DNA of 64,000 nucleotides from positions 1-64,000 of the forward strand of contig CATLBR010000002.1 of assembly GCA_949879795.1 (NCBI GenBank). Reading direction: 5' to 3'. The position numbers and the translations under genes were made by a program. Source of the DNA: an uncultured Hungatella sp. (GTDB taxonomy: Bacteria > Bacillota > Clostridia > Lachnospirales > Lachnospiraceae). Every line of letters starts with the position of its first letter. Within the stretch, counting starts at the first letter, position 1. Of the stretch, positions 8,421 through 17,893 are shown piece by piece. The notes beneath the pieces were generated by a model, which searched no databases, had not been told where the DNA came from, and was given only the letters and a program-made list of their open reading frames with translations.

Positions 8421-10055
8421 CTATTCTGTCCAGGAAATGGTGGGGAGACCTACGCCAAATGTCCTTCCTGCGTAGTCCTTGATGGCCTTGTTGTGTATAT
8501 TCACATTGATCTGGTAGCAGATGGGGAGGCAGGCGCTGTCCTCAAAAAGTACGGTCTGAATCTCATCGTAAATCTTTCCCCTCTTCTCCATGTCCGAGAT
8601 GGCGGGAGCCTTCGCCACCAGTTCATTGATGGCCTCATTGTAATAATTGTAATTCAGAGGCCGGTTGGAGTTTCCTTCGCTGGCAAAGTACTGTTTGAAG
8701 GTGGATGTGGGATCTGCGTTATTGATTCCGAACACCGTGAGAGTCATGTCATAACTGCCCTCCTGCTGCCGTTCTTTGTAGATGGAAGCGTCCAGGATCT
8801 CAATAGTTAAGTCAACTCCCAGTTCCCCGTAAACCTGCTTCAGATACTCGGCCACTGCCTTGCAGTTGTAGTCCGAAGCCGTGCCGGAACGGATGATCAT
8901 GGTCATGGCGGCCCGATCCGCCTGTTTCTCCACCAGAACTTCCCTGGCCAGAGCCTTGGCTCTCTCCATGTCATACCCGCCTTTAAGGTCCAGATGGAAC
9001 ACTGACTGCGTGCTTAAAAAGGAGTATGCAGGCTCCAGAAGCCCGTTGTAGAGAACATGGCAGATACTCTCCCGGTCCGTGGCAAGGTTCAGTGCCTCCC
9101 GCATGCGCCGGTCCGCCAGAAATTCGTTCTCGCAGTTGAACATGATATATTCTGTCATATGGCTGGGAGTGCTGTCCATGGCAAAATTCTCGTCTGTAGC
9201 GCAGAGATTTTTTGCCGCATCCATGGTGATGGCGCCGTTGTCGGCAAGCCCCATAACCTCCCCAGCCTTCAGAGCCGAGACTCTTGTCTGGGCATCGGGG
9301 ATGCAGAGGATCCGAAACCGCTTTACCTTTCCCGGACCTCCGTAATAGCCGTCGTTCCGCTCCAGAACCACATACTGTGACTCCACATGGTCCACGATCC
9401 GGTAAGGTCCTGTTCCGACAGCGTAATCATAGATCACACCCGTCTCCCTGTCAAAACAGTTGGGACTGAACATAGGGCTTCCGTAGTCGGAGAGAATATA
9501 CTCCAGGGTAGTGACCGGCTCTTTAAATGTAAATCTCACCGTGTAGTCGTCAACCTTTTCCATGTCAGCCAGGTTGGGAAAAGATTTTTCCACACTCAGA
9601 GACGTGTAGGTGGATGTGAGTCCGTGAGTCCACCGCTCAATATTTTCCAGACATACATCGGCATTGAACTGGACACCGTCAGTAAAAAATACATCCTGGC
9701 GCAGGTGAAAAATCCACTCTTTACACTGGTCGTCATGCTCCCATGACCGGGCAAGCCACGGTTCGATGACCCCTCCGTTGTTGGCTGTCAGGGCTTCCCA
9801 CACATAAGTGCCCTCCCAGCAGTAAAATGCGTCGCCGCTGCCCTGAACCGCATCCCTGTAAGCCGCGATTACCACTTCCTCGGTCTCATTGCGGTCTCCC
9901 ACTCCCTTGTCCCTGCCGCCTGGCCTCGCCGTCTCCTCCCTCGTCCTCTGAGCCGGAGCACTCGGCCGGGGTGCCTCGTTCCCGTGTCCGCATCCTGCCG
10001 CCAGCATCACAGCTGCACAGACAGCGAGAAACATACATGAAAACGTTCTTTTCAT
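8421..10055 (-). CDS. ABC importer substrate-binding lipoprotein (SBP family 5), B12-riboswitch controlled
   Basis: Extracellular solute-binding lipoprotein, 544 aa. The signal peptide ends in lipobox LAAGC (Cys22), followed by a charged, Pro/Arg-rich linker of about 35 residues and the family-5 binding domain (WEALTANNGGVIEPWLARSW onward). GGAGGAG lies just before the ATG. Family 5 includes binders of peptides, nickel, cobalt chelates and haem. Placement directly behind a cobalamin riboswitch is the only clue to cargo and favours cobalt, a cobalt chelate or a corrinoid over peptides; this is inference. It begins the operon SBP-permease-permease-ATPase-ATPase. Confidence 0.88.
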   Translation of the reverse strand: MKRTFSCMFLAVCAAVMLAAGCGHGNEAPRPSAPAQRTREETARPGGRDKGVGDRNETEEVVIAAYRDAVQGSGDAFYCWEGTYVWEALTANNGGVIEPWLARSWEHDDQCKEWIFHLRQDVFFTDGVQFNADVCLENIERWTHGLTSTYTSLSVEKSFPNLADMEKVDDYTVRFTFKEPVTTLEYILSDYGSPMFSPNCFDRETGVIYDYAVGTGPYRIVDHVESQYVVLERNDGYYGGPGKVKRFRILCIPDAQTRVSALKAGEVMGLADNGAITMDAAKNLCATDENFAMDSTPSHMTEYIMFNCENEFLADRRMREALNLATDRESICHVLYNGLLEPAYSFLSTQSVFHLDLKGGYDMERAKALAREVLVEKQADRAAMTMIIRSGTASDYNCKAVAEYLKQVYGELGVDLTIEILDASIYKERQQEGSYDMTLTVFGINNADPTSTFKQYFASEGNSNRPLNYNYYNEAINELVAKAPAISDMEKRGKIYDEIQTVLFEDSACLPICYQINVNIHNKAIKDYAGRTFGVGLPTISWTE

Positions 10056-10261
10056 TTTGTCTCCTCCATCTTCATAAATGGTATACTATATCCAATTCTT
10101 CAGGAAAATACGGGAGATCCCCCACGGACATGCAAAACGTTTTTATGTCTGCCGGCTCAGAGAAAGCACGACAAAAACACGCCGGCAGCCATGCAGTTCT
10201 CTCCTGCATTCTGCGGCTTGCAAAACGGTACAATCAATGCCTCGTGATCTGGAAATAAATT

Positions 10262-10468
10262 CCCGTACCGACAGACGGCAGGTTTCCTGACTTGCAGATC
10301 TTCACAAAAAGCCGCCTTCCCGGTTTCCCAGTGACCGCGCGGATATGCGCCTGGCTTTTGCTCCCTGCTTACAGTGACGAGATCGTACAGGATTCTCACC
10401 TGTTTCCCTTTTACCTCTCTCCTCTGGCTTCTCCAAAAGAGACAGCACCGGCTGCCTTCAAAATTGTC
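10262..10468 (-). promoter_or_regulatory. Cobalamin (AdoCbl) riboswitch
   Basis: On the minus strand the B12-box landmarks appear in order: the GGGAA...GTGAGAATC...CTG segment (about 10415-10395), CACTGTAA (about 10375), and the AGTCAGGAAACCTGCC kissing element (about 10285-10272). These match the class I/II cobalamin riboswitch consensus. It lies in the leader of the ABC importer; ligand binding in this class lowers downstream expression. About 205 bases separate its 3' end from the substrate-binding gene. I could not pick out a clear expression platform. Boundaries are approximate. Confidence 0.9.
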
Positions 10469-10475
10469 TGTGGTC

Positions 10476-10504
10476 ATTGTAGCATTACAAGAAAAAATAT
10501 GCAA
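10476..10504 (-). promoter_or_regulatory. Sigma-A promoter of the riboswitch-ABC importer transcript
   Basis: On the minus strand, -35 TTGCAT (10504-10499) and -10 TACAAT (10481-10476) are separated by 17 bases. Predicted transcription start is near 10469, just before the cobalamin riboswitch. A TTGACA a few bases further upstream has the wrong spacing to this -10. Confidence 0.6.
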
Positions 10505-10680
10505 TATCCTGTCAAGGCCTTCTTCCGAAATCGTACAGGAAATTATTTTCAAATACCATACCGCATAAATCCACCCAAATCCGTACATCATTTCCATAGA
10601 ACCTTACAGCCCGTCCGGTTCATTCCTATTCTCACAGGCTGTAAGACCTGACAAAAAAGATGCTTGCGGAGGTAATGGAT

Positions 10681-11457
10681 ATGTCAATATACAAAGTTGA
10701 AATCTGCGGAGTCAATACGGCGAAGCTTCCGTTACTGAACAATGAAGAAAAAGAAGAACTGTTTAGGCGTATTAAACAGGGTGATAAAGAAGCCAGAGAG
10801 CAATACATTAAAGGCAATTTAAGGCTGGTACTCAGCGTCATTCAGCGCTTCTCCGGCAGCAACGAGAATGTGGATGATCTCTTCCAGATCGGCTGCATCG
10901 GCCTTATCAAGGCCATCGACAATTTTGACACGTCACAAAATGTAAAATTCTCCACCTACGCCGTTCCCATGATCCTGGGAGAAGTGCGCAGGTACCTGCG
11001 AGACAACAATTCCATAAGGGTCAGCCGGTCTCTGCGGGATACCGCCTACAAGGCGATCTATGCCAGAGAAGGACTGACAAGAAAAAACGCCAAGGAGCCT
11101 ACCATCATGGAGATCGCCGACGAAATCGGTATCAGCAAGGAGGAGATCACCTACGCTTTAGATGCTATCCAGACCCCTGTCAGCCTCTATGAACCGGTGT
11201 ACACAGACGGCGGCGACCCCCTCTATGTGATGGATCAGATCAGCGATAAAAAGAACTTGGAGGAAAACTGGGTGGAGGATATCTCCCTGAGCGAGGCCAT
11301 GAAGCGTCTTCCCGAGAGGGAGCGGCACATTATCGATATGCGCTTTTTCGAGGGTAAAACTCAGACTGAGGTGGCTGAGGAGATCCACATCAGCCAGGCC
11401 CAGGTCTCCAGACTGGAAAAAAATGCCCTGAAAACCATGAGAAATTACCTGAGCTGA
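10681..11457 (+). CDS. sigG: RNA polymerase sporulation sigma factor SigG
   Basis: Late forespore-specific sigma factor. The N-terminus KVEICGVNTAKLP is the hallmark of SigG; region 2 (NLRLVLSVIQRF, VDDLFQIGCIGLIKAIDNFD, FSTYAVPMILGEVRRYLRDN) and region 4 HTH (TQTEVAEEIHISQAQVSRLEK) follow. 258 aa, the family length. I start at the ATG at 10681 since GGAGG lies 8 bases upstream; in-frame ATGs at 10660 and 10675 lie before or too close to that site. The classical order would be spoIIGA-sigE-sigG in one direction; here sigG is on the opposite strand with a sirtuin gene between it and sigE. Confidence 0.95.
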   Translation: MSIYKVEICGVNTAKLPLLNNEEKEELFRRIKQGDKEAREQYIKGNLRLVLSVIQRFSGSNENVDDLFQIGCIGLIKAIDNFDTSQNVKFSTYAVPMILGEVRRYLRDNNSIRVSRSLRDTAYKAIYAREGLTRKNAKEPTIMEIADEIGISKEEITYALDAIQTPVSLYEPVYTDGGDPLYVMDQISDKKNLEENWVEDISLSEAMKRLPERERHIIDMRFFEGKTQTEVAEEIHISQAQVSRLEKNALKTMRNYLS

Positions 11458-11634
11458 TGTTCTGGTGCTCCTGTGGCCATTTCCGCTTCCACTGTTTTTC
11501 TACAAAAGAACTGTTTATCCTAAAATCCTCGAAAATTCCCGAAATTATTTTATTATTTTTTGAAAACTTGTAGATTTTATCCAAAAAAAATAGTATAATA
11601 TCTTTATCAACCATACATGAAAGGGGAATTAGTG

Positions 11635-12366
11635 ATGGACGACAAGATTATCAGACTGCAGAGAATTCTAGATGAAAGCCACTATACAGTAGCCTTGTGC
11701 GGTTCCGGCATGATGGAGGAAGCAGGCTTTATCGGCATAAAAAATCAGGATAAGGCCTACGACATCGAACAGAAATACGGGTACGGCTCCGAAGAGCTGT
11801 ACACCAGCGCGTTTTACAACGCACGTCCGGAACTGTTCTTTACATTTTACCGCAACGAACTGCTCAACCACGCCCCTGAACCTACAGCCTCAGGCCCCGC
11901 TATGATGACACTTGAGAAAAACGGTCATCTACACTGCGTCATCACCAGCAACATATATGACCTGCCCGGCAGAGGTGGCTGCAAGAACGTGATCAACCTG
12001 CACGGCAGTATTTTTGACAACCATTGTCCCCGGTGCAAGAAAAAATATCCACTGGAGTACATCCAACATTCTCCCCGCAAGGTTCCCTTATGTGAAAAGT
12101 GCAACATTCCCGTAAGGCCTCTGGTTTCTCTGTTCGGGGAGATGGTGGACAGCCAGCGCATGACAAAAACTACTATGGAGATTTCCAAGGCAGATGCCCT
12201 CCTGCTTTTGGGAACTTCCATGGATTCCGATGTCTTCAGTCATTACATAAAGTATTTCACCGGCCGATGGCTTATCATCATTCACAACAAGCCCCACTAT
12301 ATGGACGGCTCCGCCAGCATGGTGATTCTTGACCATCCGAAGAATGTTCTGCCTCTGCTCACCTGA
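11635..12366 (+). CDS. Divergent Sir2-family (sirtuin) protein
   Basis: NAD-dependent deacylase family, 243 aa. Conserved: LCGSG (residues 21-25) in place of GAGxS, the catalytic His in NLHGS (His123), a structural zinc site of two Cys pairs (Cys131/134 and Cys153/156), and LLGTSM near residue 192. Odd: the usual TQNID motif reads TSNIY (Asp replaced by Tyr), and the SGIPDFR segment of the NAD loop is not recognisable, so activity may be reduced or altered. The start at 11635 has AAGGGG 8 bases upstream. It sits between sigG and the convergent sigE gene, 177 bp after sigG. Confidence 0.8.
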   Translation: MDDKIIRLQRILDESHYTVALCGSGMMEEAGFIGIKNQDKAYDIEQKYGYGSEELYTSAFYNARPELFFTFYRNELLNHAPEPTASGPAMMTLEKNGHLHCVITSNIYDLPGRGGCKNVINLHGSIFDNHCPRCKKKYPLEYIQHSPRKVPLCEKCNIPVRPLVSLFGEMVDSQRMTKTTMEISKADALLLLGTSMDSDVFSHYIKYFTGRWLIIIHNKPHYMDGSASMVILDHPKNVLPLLT

Positions 12367-12387
12367 TTTGTGTGATCTTTGTCGTAC

Positions 12388-12430
12388 AGAAAGGGAGATG
12401 GGTATTGTCAGGATGCCCATCTCCCTTTCT
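12388..12430. terminator. Bidirectional terminator between sirtuin gene and sigE
   Basis: A 15-bp perfect stem (12388-12402 with 12416-12430, core AAAGGGAGATGGG) and a 13-base loop, located between two convergent genes. The right arm touches the last base of the sigE stop. T-runs are weak on both sides, so efficiency is uncertain. Confidence 0.65.
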
Positions 12431-13170
12431 CACTCAAATCTCACAATCTCTTTTTTCAGTCTTTTCATGATCTTTTTCTCCAGCCGTGAGATGTAGGACT
12501 GAGAGATCCCTAAAAGGTCCGCCACCTCCTTCTGTGTCATCTCATCACCGTCCTCGCTGGTAAGCCCGTATCTCAGCTCCACAATCTTTTTCTCCCTGGG
12601 GCTTAAGCGGCTGATAGCCAGATTCAGCAGATCCTTCTCTGTCTCGTATTCCAGATCCCGATAAATCACATCCTCATCGGTTCCCAAAACGTCTGACAGA
12701 AGCAGTTCGTTGCCGTCCCAGTCCACGTTCAAAGGCTCATCGATGGAAACTTCCATCTTGGTCTTATTGTTTCTGCGCAGATACATCAGTATCTCGTTTT
12801 CGATACACCGGGAAGCGTAGGTGGCCAGCTTAATATTTTTTTCCGGGTTAAATGTGTTGATGGCCTTGATGAGACCTATGGTTCCGATAGAGATCAGATC
12901 CTCCACCCCTACACTGGTATTGTCAAATTTCTTGGCTATGTACACCACAAGGCGAAGATTGTGTTCGATGAGCGCTGATTTCGCCTGAGCCTCTTCTTCT
13001 GTTCCCAGCTTTTGTATCAGTCTTGTCTCCTCCTCCCCGTCCAGAGGCGCAGGCAGAATATCTGCCCCGCCGATATAATGTACCTCACCCTCTTTCTGAA
13101 ACAGCATCGTCTTAAAACTGGGCGCCGTCTTAAACTGAAAGCGGTTAGGTATGGATACTTTAATCACCAC
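12430..13170 (-). CDS. sigE: RNA polymerase sporulation sigma factor SigE (pro-form)
   Basis: Early mother-cell sigma factor, made as an inactive precursor and cleaved by SpoIIGA. 246 aa from a GTG at 13170, chosen because AAGGAGG lies 8 bases upstream; the longer frame has no such site. The first 29 residues form the pro-sequence, ending just before EVHYIGG as in known SigE proteins. The rest is highly conserved: [49 protein letters not shown] and the [16 protein letters not shown]. The start overlaps the end of spoIIGA by 11 bp, consistent with coupled synthesis of protease and substrate. Confidence 0.95.
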   Translation of the reverse strand: MVIKVSIPNRFQFKTAPSFKTMLFQKEGEVHYIGGADILPAPLDGEEETRLIQKLGTEEEAQAKSALIEHNLRLVVYIAKKFDNTSVGVEDLISIGTIGLIKAINTFNPEKNIKLATYASRCIENEILMYLRRNNKTKMEVSIDEPLNVDWDGNELLLSDVLGTDEDVIYRDLEYETEKDLLNLAISRLSPREKKIVELRYGLTSEDGDEMTQKEVADLLGISQSYISRLEKKIMKRLKKEIVRFE

Positions 13171-14044
13171 TTGTAGTTCCTCCTTCTTTGTCCTGTCCTG
13201 ATATGGCCGTCTCTCCGTGAAGCAACACCTCAAAGCCTCCTCCTTTGGCAAAGCCGAAAGGAGCTTTTGCTATCCACGGACCAAGGACTTTTATGTTGTC
13301 TTCTCTTTTCCCCGCCGAAATTCCGCAAATCACCATCTGTTCAATTCTAAAGCCCTCCATAAGTCCCCAGGGATTCCCCACTGTGTGATAGGGGATCATG
13401 GACCTCTTCTTATGAGAGTCTTGAAACAAATTCCATATCTTTTCTGTGACGATCTGAACCCCCTGTCCTGTCTCCGGCTCCGTCAGACAGTTTCCCGTGT
13501 CCAGATATCCTGTAGTCTTTACTTTCACATCACCGTCCTGCAGAACCACCACATACCGGTTCCTTCTCTCCCTGACCATCTCTCCGGCAAATCGCCACAA
13601 GCCCCATGCCAGAAAGCAGGTTCCTGCAGCCGCAAAGAGCCATGATAACAAAGGAAATGCGTATCCGCCGTATCCCCGCAGAAATTTCAGGAAGAAAAAA
13701 CCTGCCATCGTATATCCATACAGAAGCTCCATGAGCCCCCCCGAGAGAACTGCCAGAAAATACAGGCTGACTGTCTCCTTCACAAGCTCCCGCCGATCCT
13801 CAGGTCTGTACGCTACCGCTGTCATTATGGCAGCCGCAGGCACGGCGGCAGTCAGCATCACCCACGACGGAAGCCATGACAGCAGTGTCCCCAGACAGCC
13901 GAAAAGTCCGCCGACAGCAGCCCCCACTGCAATCCGCGCCGATGAAGCTGCTTTTTTCAGCAGTTTTTTCAGAAAAAACAGCAAAAGAAAATCCATAAAA
14001 AAATTCACAGCAAAAATCACATCTATGTACACGTCAATATCCAC
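13160..14044 (-). CDS. spoIIGA: Sporulation sigma-E processing peptidase SpoIIGA
   Basis: Membrane-embedded aspartic protease that removes the pro-sequence of SigE at the septum after a forespore signal. The N-terminal half has about five transmembrane segments (from [15 protein letters not shown]); the C-terminal half carries the catalytic DTGN motif (in [11 protein letters not shown]) and the [10 protein letters not shown] segment. 294 aa from the GTG at 14044, close to family length. The start is uncertain: GTGs at 14059 and 14032 are alternatives, and GGGAGG lies at the 14059 codon. Transcription probably starts at the long-spacer promoter at 14129-14161. Confidence 0.9.
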   Translation of the reverse strand: MDIDVYIDVIFAVNFFMDFLLLFFLKKLLKKAASSARIAVGAAVGGLFGCLGTLLSWLPSWVMLTAAVPAAAIMTAVAYRPEDRRELVKETVSLYFLAVLSGGLMELLYGYTMAGFFFLKFLRGYGGYAFPLLSWLFAAAGTCFLAWGLWRFAGEMVRERRNRYVVVLQDGDVKVKTTGYLDTGNCLTEPETGQGVQIVTEKIWNLFQDSHKKRSMIPYHTVGNPWGLMEGFRIEQMVICGISAGKREDNIKVLGPWIAKAPFGFAKGGGFEVLLHGETAISGQDKEGGTTSGD

Positions 14045-14128
14045 GCCACCATCTCTCACCTCCCGCCGAACGGCTTTAAATGCCGCTTGTTCTCACACAA
14101 AATATGTCTAAGCTGCTATACAACCTTC

Positions 14129-14161
14129 ATTATAAGAATTCTTCAAACGGAAATTTGTCAA
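14129..14161 (-). promoter_or_regulatory. Putative Spo0A-dependent spoIIG promoter with 21-bp spacer
   Basis: On the minus strand a perfect -35 TTGACA (14161-14156) and perfect -10 TATAAT (14134-14129) are separated by 21 bases, too far for ordinary sigma-A. The spoIIG promoter of Bacillus subtilis has the same oddity (22 bases) and works only with Spo0A-P. A 0A-like heptamer TTTGACA (one mismatch to TTCGACA) overlaps the -35. Located 85 bp upstream of spoIIGA. Confidence 0.65.
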
Positions 14162-14274
14162 AATCGGGGATACTTTTAAGAAAATTCATCGGGCAGATCC
14201 GCCAGGATCCGACCAGAGAAGAGAAAAAACCACCAGATGAGTCACCAAAGCCTTTTTATACCGAATCATAAAAT

Positions 14275-14329
14275 AAAAAGGACATCACAAAACAGCCGGA
14301 AGCGCCGACCGCTCTATGATATCCTTTTT
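14275..14329 (-). terminator. ftsZ terminator
   Basis: On the minus strand, 25 bases after the ftsZ stop, a 13-bp stem (14329-14317 with 14287-14275, one G-T pair) closes a GC-rich inner region and runs into TTTTTATTTTATG. It separates ftsZ from the spoIIGA-sigE transcript. Confidence 0.75.
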
Positions 14330-14353
14330 GTCTGTCTGCTTTTATATTGTGTT

Positions 14354-15631
14354 TTATCTCTTATTTCGAAGAAAATCCGGAATAGTTATGTCTTTCATAT
14401 TCACGTTGGGGCGATACGGAGCTCCCGTCTGAGGAGGTACTTGTCCGCCTGTCTGCTGACCGCCCGTGGGATGCATGGACTGCTGGCCTGCACCGCCCTG
14501 GATAGGCCGCAGGGGTGTGGGGGAAACCATGGGCGCCGGACGGCCGGAGTTAAACCCACCCTGAACCGTGTTCTGAGCCGTGGCTGCCACTTCCGCCTGA
14601 GCAGGCTGAGGTTTCTGTCTGTAGGAGTTAAAGTTCGCCATGGCGCCTGCCACCGGCGCCCCTGCCGTCCCGGCAGATGTGCGTCCGTCCAGACCTGTGG
14701 CTATGACCGTGATGGTGGCCTCGTCCTGGGCATTCTCGTCGTACATGGCGCCGAAGATAATATTGGCGTCGTCCCCTGCCAGTTCCTGCACGTAGCTGGC
14801 CGCCTCGTTGGCCTCGATAAGGCTGATATCGCCGGAGATATTGATAATCACATGAGAAGCGCCCTCGATAGTAGTCTCCAAAAGAGGACTTGACACGGCC
14901 TGCTTCACAGCCTCCACCGCTTTCTCGTCACCCTTGGCCTTGCCGATCCCGATGTGTGCGATGCCCTTGTCCACCATGACCGTCTGTACATCCGCGAAAT
15001 CCAGGTTGATAAGTCCCGGAACGTTGATCAGATCAGTGATGCCCTGCACCGCCTGCTGAAGCACCTCATCCGCCTTCTTCAGCGCATCAGGCATGGTAGT
15101 CCTCCTGTCCACAATCTCTAGAAGTTTATCGTTAGGGATCACGATCAGAGTATCCACGCTCTCTTTGAGACGCTCGATTCCCTGGAGCGCATTGGTCATA
15201 CGGGTCCTGGCCTCAAACCGGAAAGGTTTTGTCACCACTCCCACAGTCAGAATCCCCATATCTTTCGCAAGTTTGGCCACCACAGGCGCAGCTCCCGTAC
15301 CGGTTCCGCCGCCCATGCCGCAGGTGACGAATACCATATCGGCCCCTTTCAGGGCCTGGGCCAGTTCCTCAGAACTCTCCTCGGCCGCCTTCTCGCCGAT
15401 CTCCGGCCTAGCTCCCGCCCCCAGCCCTTTTGTCAGCTTCTCACCGATCTGCATGGCTGTGGGCGCCTTACAGAATCCCAGAGCCTGCTTGTCCGTGTTT
15501 ACACCGATGAATTCTACGCCTGCAATATTCTCATCAATCATGCGGTTCACCGCATTGTTTCCTGCGCCGCCTACGCCTACTACTATGATTCTGGCTGCAT
15601 TCTCCGCCTCATTTATCTTAATCTCTAACAA
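14354..15631 (-). CDS. ftsZ: Cell division protein FtsZ
   Basis: Tubulin-like GTPase that forms the Z-ring. 425 aa. N-terminal GTPase: [15 protein letters not shown], tubulin signature [11 protein letters not shown] (near residue 107) and the NFADVQTVM-type T7 region ([10 protein letters not shown]). A Pro/Gln/Gly-rich linker of about 90 residues leads to the conserved C-terminal peptide [12 protein letters not shown] that binds FtsA/SepF-type partners. The start is TTG (15631) with GGAGG seven bases upstream. It has its own promoter (15718-15746) and terminator, so it can be expressed apart from the upstream mur/fts genes. Confidence 0.97.
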   Translation of the reverse strand: MLEIKINEAENAARIIVVGVGGAGNNAVNRMIDENIAGVEFIGVNTDKQALGFCKAPTAMQIGEKLTKGLGAGARPEIGEKAAEESSEELAQALKGADMVFVTCGMGGGTGTGAAPVVAKLAKDMGILTVGVVTKPFRFEARTRMTNALQGIERLKESVDTLIVIPNDKLLEIVDRRTTMPDALKKADEVLQQAVQGITDLINVPGLINLDFADVQTVMVDKGIAHIGIGKAKGDEKAVEAVKQAVSSPLLETTIEGASHVIINISGDISLIEANEAASYVQELAGDDANIIFGAMYDENAQDEATITVIATGLDGRTSAGTAGAPVAGAMANFNSYRQKPQPAQAEVAATAQNTVQGGFNSGRPAPMVSPTPLRPIQGGAGQQSMHPTGGQQTGGQVPPQTGAPYRPNVNMKDITIPDFLRNKR

Positions 15632-15717
15632 GATACTTCCTCCTTCATACTTAACATGAGCCTCCGATGATTCCTGACCGCCCTGTGCATCTTCCTAATC
15701 ATTCTAGTCTATCTAAT

Positions 15718-15746
15718 ACTATATTTTATTTCCCTGAAAATATCAA
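15718..15746 (-). promoter_or_regulatory. Sigma-A promoter of ftsZ
   Basis: On the minus strand, -35 TTGATA (15746-15741) and -10 TATAGT (15723-15718) with a 17-base spacer, about 80 bp upstream of the TTG start of ftsZ and in the gap after ftsQ. Confidence 0.75.
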
Positions 15747-15790
15747 CTGTTTTTTTCGCTTATAAGCCAAAATTCTCACAGCGGCAGCTG

Positions 15791-16504
15791 TTACGACTTC
15801 CGCTTAAAGATATAAGCCATACTGGTGTTGGCCGGGTCGTAAGTATCCAGATACAGCGTCCCTCTCAGGCCCTCCAGCTTGGGGAGCATGTTGGACAGTT
15901 TAAGAATCTTCCCGTCCATGTCGGAGCTGCTTCCCAGAAACACTTCCAGGTCTCCCATATACAGTGTGGTGTCTCTGCGTCTGTCAAACTGTATCCTGTC
16001 CACATTCATCTCATGCATAGACAAAATCTGAGTCAGGTTCAGAATATCCTTAAAGATATCTTCATCCGCCACGGGAATGGGCTGGTGAAGCACAATCTGG
16101 CCAAACTCCAGCCCCACGATGCGCGGAATTCCATCAATAGTCTCGTTGGTGCTCTCCACAATGATCCCATCCTTGTCAAAATACATGCAGCTGCTCATGT
16201 AGGACACATAACCCACCACACTTTTTTCATGGACAATAACCTCCACCTGGGAATTACTGTGAAACACCAGGCTGTAATCTTCCACGAAAGGGATCTGCTG
16301 GTGTTCCTTCAGCTGATCTTTGATGTAGCAGCAGACGGTATTCCTGTCTGCAGGGGTTGCGAATATCCGTTCTATCAACTCCTCATCTGTGTAATGGCTG
16401 TTGCCGCTCACCGTAATCTCGTCGACTTTCAGCGACAGCACGATAACCCCCAGCACCAACCCGAAAGCTGCCAGCAGGGACAGCACTATGTGTGTGTTTT
16501 TCAT
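15791..16504 (-). CDS. ftsQ: Cell division protein FtsQ/DivIB
   Basis: Bitopic membrane protein of the divisome, 237 aa: short cytoplasmic N-terminus, one transmembrane helix (about residues 7-26), then a POTRA domain starting at VDEITVSGNSHYTDEEL and the beta domain with VEVIVHEKSVVGYV and DKDGIIVEST. It is smaller than many FtsQ proteins but typical of DivIB in Clostridia. Overlaps the end of murA by 4 bp, with GGAGAGAAAG before the ATG inside murA. Confidence 0.9.
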   Translation of the reverse strand: MKNTHIVLSLLAAFGLVLGVIVLSLKVDEITVSGNSHYTDEELIERIFATPADRNTVCCYIKDQLKEHQQIPFVEDYSLVFHSNSQVEVIVHEKSVVGYVSYMSSCMYFDKDGIIVESTNETIDGIPRIVGLEFGQIVLHQPIPVADEDIFKDILNLTQILSMHEMNVDRIQFDRRRDTTLYMGDLEVFLGSSSDMDGKILKLSNMLPKLEGLRGTLYLDTYDPANTSMAYIFKRKS

Positions 16505-17751
16505 CTTTCTCTCCGTATATCTGCTCCCAGACAGCCAAGGTCCCCGCAGATATCCTCATATCCTCTAAAAATATGGCGGCAGTCCCCAATCCTGGTCACT
16601 CCTTCTGCTGCCAGCCCTGCCACCACCAGGGCGGCTCCTCCCCGCAGGTCTCTTGCCTGTACATCGGTTCCCTTAAGGCTGTACCCTCCTGCGACGTGAG
16701 CTTCCTTCCCTTCTATTATAATCTCAGCGCCCATTTTATGCAATTCTTTTGCGGTGGCAAATCTTCCCTCAAATACCGTTTCTTTCAAACATCCCTCTCC
16801 GTCTCCCAGAGTCAGAAGCACCAGCATCATGGACTGGAGATCCGTAGGAAATCCCGGATAGGGACCGGTCTCTATGCAGATTGCCTTCGGCCGGCCGGCC
16901 GCCTTGATCTCCATATCTCCGCCGCTGATGCGAACTCTGGCCCCCATGCGCTCCATGGTTCTCACCACCTGTTCAAGGTGACCGGGACTGCTTCTCCTGA
17001 AAACAGCCTCTCCTCCCGCGGCCATGACCGCAGACATATAGGTTCCCGATACGATCCTGTCTCCGGGCACGTCGTACACTGTGTCATGAAGCTCCCGGAC
17101 GCCCCGAATTCTCAGCACCCCCGTGCCTTCTCCCTGGATATCCGCCCCCATAGACTTGAGCATCCGGCACAGAGACTCCACCTCCGGCTCCATGGCCGCT
17201 CCCTTGAGAATCGTAGTTCCCTCTGCCGCGACGGACGCCAGAAGTATATTTTCCGTAGCCCCCACGCTGGGATAAGGAAGTGTGATGTGGGCTCCTCTCA
17301 GTTTCCCAGACAGGGCATGTATCACATCCCCCTCCTCCGAAAACACGGCTCCGAGTTTCCCCAGGGCAGACAGATGCATGTCAATAGGCCTGCTTCCGAT
17401 GGAACAGCCTCCCGGATAATGGACACAAGCCTCCCCGCAGCGGCCCAAAAGCGCCCCCAGAAGCATGATGGAGGATCGCATGGCCTTCCCGTTTTTCTCA
17501 GGAATGCGGACATCTCTCAGGTCCGACGCCGTGACAGTCAGCCTGTGCCCCTCCAGAGCACAGGTACAGCCCATAGATTCCAATATCCCCATCATACAGA
17601 AGACATCCTGTATTCTGGGGACATGTTCCAACACTGTAGTGCCTTTATGGAGAACTGCGGCGGCCATCATAGGCAGCACCGCGTTTTTCGAGCCCTGAAT
17701 CTCTATCTCACCTTTTAGCAGATGGTAACCCTGGACTAAAATCGTGGACAC
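16501..17751 (-). CDS. murA: UDP-N-acetylglucosamine 1-carboxyvinyltransferase
   Basis: First committed step of peptidoglycan precursor synthesis: transfers enolpyruvate from PEP to UDP-GlcNAc; target of fosfomycin. 416 aa, normal length. GSKNAVLPMMAAA near residue 20 is the substrate loop and YPGGCSIGSRPIDMH carries the catalytic Cys that fosfomycin alkylates. The start is GTG (17751), preceded by GGGAGGG. It sits where B. subtilis has murG/murB; there is no murG in this cluster. Confidence 0.95.
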   Translation of the reverse strand: MSTILVQGYHLLKGEIEIQGSKNAVLPMMAAAVLHKGTTVLEHVPRIQDVFCMMGILESMGCTCALEGHRLTVTASDLRDVRIPEKNGKAMRSSIMLLGALLGRCGEACVHYPGGCSIGSRPIDMHLSALGKLGAVFSEEGDVIHALSGKLRGAHITLPYPSVGATENILLASVAAEGTTILKGAAMEPEVESLCRMLKSMGADIQGEGTGVLRIRGVRELHDTVYDVPGDRIVSGTYMSAVMAAGGEAVFRRSSPGHLEQVVRTMERMGARVRISGGDMEIKAAGRPKAICIETGPYPGFPTDLQSMMLVLLTLGDGEGCLKETVFEGRFATAKELHKMGAEIIIEGKEAHVAGGYSLKGTDVQARDLRGGAALVVAGLAAEGVTRIGDCRHIFRGYEDICGDLGCLGADIRRER

Positions 17752-17893
17752 TCTGTTCCCTCCCGAGGTTTCCTGTGGTAACCGTTCAGTACTCCGTTTA
17801 AAATCGCCTGCAGCGATAGAATTTTCCTGCCGAACAGTTACTTTCTATACTACTATCTTATGTAAGGCAAGACTGTCCGTTGCCAAATTCTAT

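Noticed and set aside
10563-10592. SigF/SigG-type promoter upstream of sigG (GCATA and CATCAT)
   Set aside because: Spacing is roughly right but the -10 has two mismatches; not good enough to list.
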